Shown piece after piece: positions 59,985-64,000 of a DNA stretch of 64,000 nucleotides; position 1 is the stretch's first letter, and every line of letters begins with the position of its first letter. The stretch spans positions 62,001 through 126,000 of the forward strand of contig NZ_JAMFLI010000001.1 of assembly GCF_023502145.1 (NCBI RefSeq), written 5' to 3'. This stretch comes from Craterilacuibacter sp. RT1T (GTDB taxonomy: Bacteria > Pseudomonadota > Gammaproteobacteria > Burkholderiales > Chromobacteriaceae). The translations under genes and the position numbers were made by a program. Below the pieces are notes generated by a model. The model was not told the origin of the DNA. It did no database searches and worked only from the letters and a program-made list of their open reading frames with translations.

Positions 59985-61514
59985 ATGCCAAATGACGCAG
60001 ATATTTTCTCCCCTGTCGCGAATGAGGGGACCGGCCATCTGTCCGCTTCTTCCTTGCTTGATGCTCAAGCGGAGGTGGACTCTGGTGCGCGCATGCTGCG
60101 TTTTCGTTTGCTGCGCCCTGAGGCCAAGCGGGGCATTGTCCGGCGTCTGGCGCTGGCCTGGTTTTTGTCGCTGAGCCTGTGCTTGTTGTCGGTGGGCTGG
60201 CCAGTCGCAGAGTCCTGGCTGAGCCTGTCTTTGCCTTGGCGTGCAGAGGTGCTGCCGCTGGTGCTGGCGCCTGCCATGTTGCTGGCTATCTTGTGGACGC
60301 TTTGGTTCGGCATTGCGCTGGGGGGCATGCTGGCTTTGCTCAGTGCGCTGTTTGCCGCATGGATGATGCATTTTTCGCTGCCGTTTATCTTACTGGCCGG
60401 TGCGACCCACTTGCTGGCACTGCTGATCTTGTATCTGGGTTACCGGGCCGTGCCCATGCGCCCCGATCTTTCCTCTGGCAAGAATCTGCTGTTTTTTTTG
60501 ATGATGGTGACGGTGAGTGCGACATTTGCCTCGCTGGATGTGCTGGTTGGCATTTACGCCCGCCATGCCGGCTATGCCGAGCTGTTGAACTTATGGCTTG
60601 GTCGCTGGTTAGGTCTGCTGGCTAATTTTGTACTGCTGGTGCCATTGCTCTGGCGCTACGGGCGGCGTATCGAGCATGCGCTCGATACGCTGTCATGGCT
60701 GACACGGCGCAGGGTGCGCCTGACATATTCCCTATGGACAACGGCGCTGCTGTTGTTTGCCTTATTGCTTTATGTTTTTCTGGCGGTCAGATTGCATGGT
60801 GCTTATGTCGAGCAGGCCTTTTTCCATTTTGACCGCATTGGCTGGCCTACGGTAGCGCTGTCTGCCTTGCAAGTACTGCAAGTGATTCATATCGTGCTGT
60901 CGGTGCTGGTGGTGTTTATCGCCTATTTCTTTTATCAGATATTGCAGCACTGGACGGGGACGCTTAAACGTACGGCCAGCCAGTTGCGCCTGTTGAATCA
61001 GAAATTGGCCGAGCTTGCGCTAACCGATGAACTGACCGGTTTGTATAACCGCCGCCATTTCATGGCGATGGCCAAGCGTGAGCTGGCCAATGCCGAGCGG
61101 CATGGCATGCCTTGCTCTTTGTTGCTGATCGATATCGACCACTTCAAGTGGGTCAATGATCACTATGGTCATCTGGCCGGCGATCAGGTTCTGCGCATAT
61201 TGGGGCGCCTGCTGCCGGTGTTGCTGCGTCCCAGCGATCTGGCGGCGCGTTATGGCGGGGAGGAGTTGGTGGTCTTGCTCAGGCATACGCCGCTGGACGA
61301 GGCGCAGGAGGTTGCCGAGCGTATACGTCAGGCGATTGCAGTGCAGACCTATCCCGATTTACCCGCCAGCTTGCGGGTGACGGTCAGTCTGGGGGTGGCG
61401 GAGTCCCGCGTGGCCGAGCCGGATCTGGACTGGCTGATCGAGCGAACCGACCGCGCACTGTACCGGGCAAAAAATGGCGGGCGTAACCGCATAGAATGCG
61501 ACCCGGGCGCATAA
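59985..61514 (+). CDS. Membrane diguanylate cyclase (GGDEF domain)
   Basis: The 509-aa protein has a short soluble N terminus, then about eight to nine hydrophobic segments (about residues 50-325) forming a membrane sensor module of MASE type, a short linker and a GGDEF domain (about 340-500). The active-site motif is GGEEL (424-428), a permitted variant, and an inhibitory RxxD site (RPSD, 415-418) lies five residues before it, so it should make c-di-GMP with feedback inhibition. TDELTGLYNRRHF starts the domain. The ATG at 59985 has a weak ribosome site. The sensed signal is unknown. Confidence 0.9.
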   Translation: MPNDADIFSPVANEGTGHLSASSLLDAQAEVDSGARMLRFRLLRPEAKRGIVRRLALAWFLSLSLCLLSVGWPVAESWLSLSLPWRAEVLPLVLAPAMLLAILWTLWFGIALGGMLALLSALFAAWMMHFSLPFILLAGATHLLALLILYLGYRAVPMRPDLSSGKNLLFFLMMVTVSATFASLDVLVGIYARHAGYAELLNLWLGRWLGLLANFVLLVPLLWRYGRRIEHALDTLSWLTRRRVRLTYSLWTTALLLFALLLYVFLAVRLHGAYVEQAFFHFDRIGWPTVALSALQVLQVIHIVLSVLVVFIAYFFYQILQHWTGTLKRTASQLRLLNQKLAELALTDELTGLYNRRHFMAMAKRELANAERHGMPCSLLLIDIDHFKWVNDHYGHLAGDQVLRILGRLLPVLLRPSDLAARYGGEELVVLLRHTPLDEAQEVAERIRQAIAVQTYPDLPASLRVTVSLGVAESRVAEPDLDWLIERTDRALYRAKNGGRNRIECDPGA

Positions 61515-61567
61515 GCGGCCGGGTCGGTCGGTGCTGAGTCTTTTGGACTGTTGCCGATGAAGGAAGA

Positions 61568-62179
61568 TTACACGCAGGCGGGCTGGGTATCGGTAAAGGA
61601 TGCTCGCAGAGATAGCTTGTCCTGCAAAGCGGCCAGATTGGGATAGTCGGCTTGCCAGTCAAGTTCGGGAAAGCGCAGCGCCAGATAGCCCAAGCCGCAG
61701 CCCACTGCAATGTCGGCAATGCTGTAAGCCTCGCCGTTGCACCACAAGCGTTCACCCAGATCGCGGCTCATGGTCGCCAGTGCACGGCTAATTTTTGCAT
61801 GCTGGTACTGGACCCATTCTTCCATTTGCTTGTCGGCAGGGCGGCGGCGTTCGATCACGATGGCAACGGCCGCATCACACAGACCGTCGGCCAGCGCTTC
61901 CCAGCGCCGGGTATCTATCAGTGCGCGTCTTTCCTGCGGGTAAAGGCGGGAAACGGGCGAAATACTATCCAGATATTCGACAATAACCCGCGAGTCGAAC
62001 AGCACGCTGCCATCATCCAGCTCAAGAGCCGGTACCTTGCCCAGCGGGTTGTAGTCGCTAATGTGGCTGTCGGCCTGCCAAGGCTGCTCGATCTGGATCG
62101 GACATTCTATTTTTTTTTCGGCCAGTACGATGCGTACTTTGCGTGCAAAGGGACTGGTGGGTGAAGCAAGCAGTTTCAT
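61568..62179 (-). CDS. Glutathione S-transferase family protein
   Basis: The 203-aa protein has a thioredoxin-like N-terminal domain (MKLLASPTSPFARKVRIVL, with a Ser near residue 9 likely to contact glutathione, and GKVPALELDDGSVLFDSRVI) and a helical C-terminal domain. It resembles the YibF branch of bacterial GSTs. Substrates are unknown. It is convergent with the diguanylate cyclase, 53 bases away, with no obvious terminator between. Confidence 0.88.
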   Translation of the reverse strand: MKLLASPTSPFARKVRIVLAEKKIECPIQIEQPWQADSHISDYNPLGKVPALELDDGSVLFDSRVIVEYLDSISPVSRLYPQERRALIDTRRWEALADGLCDAAVAIVIERRRPADKQMEEWVQYQHAKISRALATMSRDLGERLWCNGEAYSIADIAVGCGLGYLALRFPELDWQADYPNLAALQDKLSLRASFTDTQPACV

Positions 62180-62266
62180 AGTCTGTCGGTGTTAGGTTGG
62201 CTGCAAAGCCAATGATTCAATGTCGAACTGTAACCTAATGAACAGCAAGACGAAAGCGTTGTGTAT

Positions 62267-62956
62267 CTAAAGTAGCTCTACCTTGCCGGATACTTCCAGA
62301 CGTAGCAGGCTAACACCGGATTGCCAGTCGGGATTGGAGGGGGCAGCGGCATCCATTGCGGCATCCATTGCGGCAGACTTGAGCATGACAGGGCGGAATG
62401 AGGGCGGCGGTGTATTTTGCCCCAGGCTGAGTTCGCGTACCGCGATCTGCGCTTTGTCCAAAGCGCGGGCGGCGATCTGCGCCTGTGTGCGCAAGCTATG
62501 AATGGCTTGCGGAATCAATTGTTGTTCGGTTTCGCGCCTGAGTTGCTCCGAGACGCGGAAGTCCACACTGGAAAGCAGCATAAAGCGCTGCAGTTGTACG
62601 GTCAGCTCGCCGGCTTGCTGCATATTGCGGCTTTGGATGCTGAGCGATGCGCGTGCGCTCCATGCCTGCAGCTTGCCGTTCTTATCGTACTCGGGCCAGC
62701 TATTGTAAGCACTGTTGCGACTGCTAACGGCAGGAAAACCTTTAGCGATAGTGACGGCGCGGGCAAGCTGGCGGTTCAGGCGTTCGGCCAGAACCGCGGG
62801 GTCGCTGGCCTTGTCCTCGATATAGAGTGTGGCCTGAAACTCGTCATTGGCCAGTTCGCGCTCGGCGCTGGCATTCAGGTTCAGCATCACGCCCTCGGCC
62901 TGTGCCGCAGGCGCGAGCAGGCAGAACAGGGTAAACAGACAGGACAATATCTTCAT
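62267..62956 (-). CDS. SIMPL domain (DUF541) exported protein
   Basis: The 229-aa protein has a signal peptide (MKILSCLFTLFCLLAPAAQAEG) and then a SIMPL domain, recognised by NASAERELANDEFQATLYIEDKA-type beta strands, the NSAYNSWPEYDKNGKLQAWSARASLSIQSRN segment and the C-terminal SVSGKVELL-like strand. These periplasmic proteins have no settled function. A short tandem repeat encodes MDAAMDAA near residue 205. The ATG at 62956 has AAGG upstream; the longer frame adds only eight residues. Confidence 0.82.
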   Translation of the reverse strand: MKILSCLFTLFCLLAPAAQAEGVMLNLNASAERELANDEFQATLYIEDKASDPAVLAERLNRQLARAVTIAKGFPAVSSRNSAYNSWPEYDKNGKLQAWSARASLSIQSRNMQQAGELTVQLQRFMLLSSVDFRVSEQLRRETEQQLIPQAIHSLRTQAQIAARALDKAQIAVRELSLGQNTPPPSFRPVMLKSAAMDAAMDAAAPSNPDWQSGVSLLRLEVSGKVELL

Positions 62957-63055
62957 CGGGCAACCTTCAGGGCAAGGCAATCATTCATATTGTGAATCAT
63001 AGCCCAGATATGCAATAAAGGTTGTGGTGGCGGAGATATGCCCTGCCCCGTTGCG

Positions 63056-63850
63056 CTAGCCTAGTAGCAAGGCATCATCATCGATGACCTCGCCGCGGGT
63101 TTTTTCGAACATGGACAGCAAATCGGCAACCTGCATCTGGCTACGTGTTTCGCCGCTTACATCCAGCACTACCTGACCTTGATGCAGCATAACCGTACGG
63201 TCGCCATGGTCCAGCGCCTGACGCATGGAATGGGTCACCATCAGCGCGGTGAGTTGATTGTCGCGCACGATCTGGTCGGTCAGCTCCAGCACGAAAGCGG
63301 CGGTTTTGGGGTCTAGCGCCGCCGTGTGTTCATCCAGCAGCAGGATGCGCGAGGGGCGCAGTGAGGCCATTAACAGGCTGATGGCCTGGCGCTGTCCGCC
63401 GGACAGCAGCCCCATGCGGTCGGATAAGCGGTTTTCCAGCCCCAGCTTCAGCGTCGCGAGTTTGTCGCGGAATAATTCGCGCTGCGCTTTTTTAACCGCC
63501 AGCCCCAGACCGCGTTTCTCTCCGCGCTGCCAGGCCAGCGCCAGATTCTCTTCTATGCTCAGCCCTTCACAGGTGCCGGCCATCGGATCCTGAAAGACCC
63601 GTGCCACCAGTTTGGCACGCTGCCAGGCATCCATGCGGGTCACATCCTGCTGGTCGATAAACAGGCGGCCGGAGTCGGGCTGTATATCACCGGAGATGGC
63701 ATTAAGCAGTGTCGACTTGCCGGCGCCATTGCTGCCTATCACCGTGACGAACTGGCCGGTTTCTATGGTCAGCGACATGCCGCGCAGCACATGGTTTTCG
63801 ACCGGCGTGCCCGGGTTGAAGGTTTTTTGCAGATTGTCGGCGCGCATCAT
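63056..63850 (-). CDS. ABC transporter ATP-binding protein (COG1101-like)
   Basis: The 264-aa ATPase shows Walker A GSNGAGKST (about residues 38-46), signature LLSGGQRQAISLLMAS, and Walker B RILLLDEHTAALDP. The DEHT variant of the usual DEPT is typical of the COG1101 group, which works with a permease (COG4120) and a periplasmic binding protein (COG2984) in amino-acid-related or nucleoside-like uptake of unclear substrate. The start overlaps the permease stop by four bases (ATGA), so they are coupled. Confidence 0.88.
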   Translation of the reverse strand: MMRADNLQKTFNPGTPVENHVLRGMSLTIETGQFVTVIGSNGAGKSTLLNAISGDIQPDSGRLFIDQQDVTRMDAWQRAKLVARVFQDPMAGTCEGLSIEENLALAWQRGEKRGLGLAVKKAQRELFRDKLATLKLGLENRLSDRMGLLSGGQRQAISLLMASLRPSRILLLDEHTAALDPKTAAFVLELTDQIVRDNQLTALMVTHSMRQALDHGDRTVMLHQGQVVLDVSGETRSQMQVADLLSMFEKTRGEVIDDDALLLG

Positions 63851-64000
63851 TTGGCCAATCCTCCGGACAGTAGCTTGAATTTGGCCTTGATCAGCGGCAG
63901 CACCAAGGCAAAGCCAACCAGCAGCGCGGTGATCAGGTTAAGGTCCTGCGCCGCCAGACCGATAAAGTCGGCGTTGAGCGCCAGTGCGATCAGTACGCGA
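63847..64000 (-). CDS. ABC transporter permease, C-terminal end only
   Basis: The last 50 or so codons of a membrane protein are visible, cut by the window edge: NADFIGLAAQDLNLITALLVGF followed by a hydrophobic stretch and KAKFKLLSGGLAK at the stop (in parts). The AQDLNLITAL segment is typical of COG4120-type permeases that pair with the ATPase encoded next. The rest of the gene lies outside the window. Confidence 0.75.
   Translation of the reverse strand, partial: RVLIALALNADFIGLAAQDLNLITALLVGFALVLPLIKAKFKLLSGGLAK

Overview
The window is dense, ordinary-looking chromosome from a Gram-negative bacterium, most likely a betaproteobacterium of the Neisseriales type. The reasons are a complete 14-gene complex I operon preceded by secG and tRNA-Leu(GAG) and followed by a DUF2818 gene, surE-pcm-nlpD-rpoS order, lipid A acyltransferases, a monomeric-type phenylalanine hydroxylase next to hppD, and an S-adenosylhomocysteine (SAH) riboswitch in front of ahcY. 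No prophage, insertion sequence, plasmid gene or CRISPR array was recognised. Genus cannot be fixed from the sequence alone.

Layout. 1-2.5 kb: the end of a secreted DUF2147 protein and recG. 2.7-10 kb, minus strand: a phosphate-uptake block with two PiT-type permeases and pstS-pstC-pstA-pstB. 10.1-26.2 kb, plus strand: tpiA, secG, tRNA-Leu, nuoA-N and the DUF2818 gene. 26.2-26.7 kb: an array of REP-like palindromes. 26.7-28.4 kb: two overlapping lipid A acyltransferase genes. 28.5-32.2 kb: metK, ahcY and metF, the activated-methyl cycle, with an SAH riboswitch before ahcY. 32.3-39 kb: a Vgr-related HExxH protein, plsY/folB divergent, purT with a truncated haemoglobin, an orphan cheR, erpA, argC, and rplM-rpsI. 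39.3-45 kb: relA, mutY, an RlmL-like RNA methyltransferase, a MarC-family protein and two tandem tRNA-Phe genes. 45.1-47.7 kb: phenylalanine/tyrosine catabolism (phhA, hppD) divergent from an Lrp-type regulator. 47.7-53.5 kb, minus: a histone-deacetylase-family protein, then surE-pcm-nlpD-rpoS and nadA. 53.8-61.5 kb, plus: a Pat-type acyltransferase, rpsP-rimM-trmD-rplS, ogt-xerD and a membrane diguanylate cyclase. 61.6-64 kb, minus: a GST, a SIMPL-domain protein, and an ABC transporter cut by the window end.

The functional themes are energy (complex I), phosphate scavenging, methyl-group recycling, stringent and stationary-phase control (RelA, RpoS) and ribosome assembly. Most transcription units end in clear hairpin plus T-run terminators, listed individually. 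The best regulatory element is the SAH riboswitch. The most noteworthy unexplained structures are the palindrome array at 26.2-26.7 kb, tandem terminators directly before nuoA, and a stand-alone HExxH protein at 32.3 kb. I did not find a convincing new multi-gene system here.
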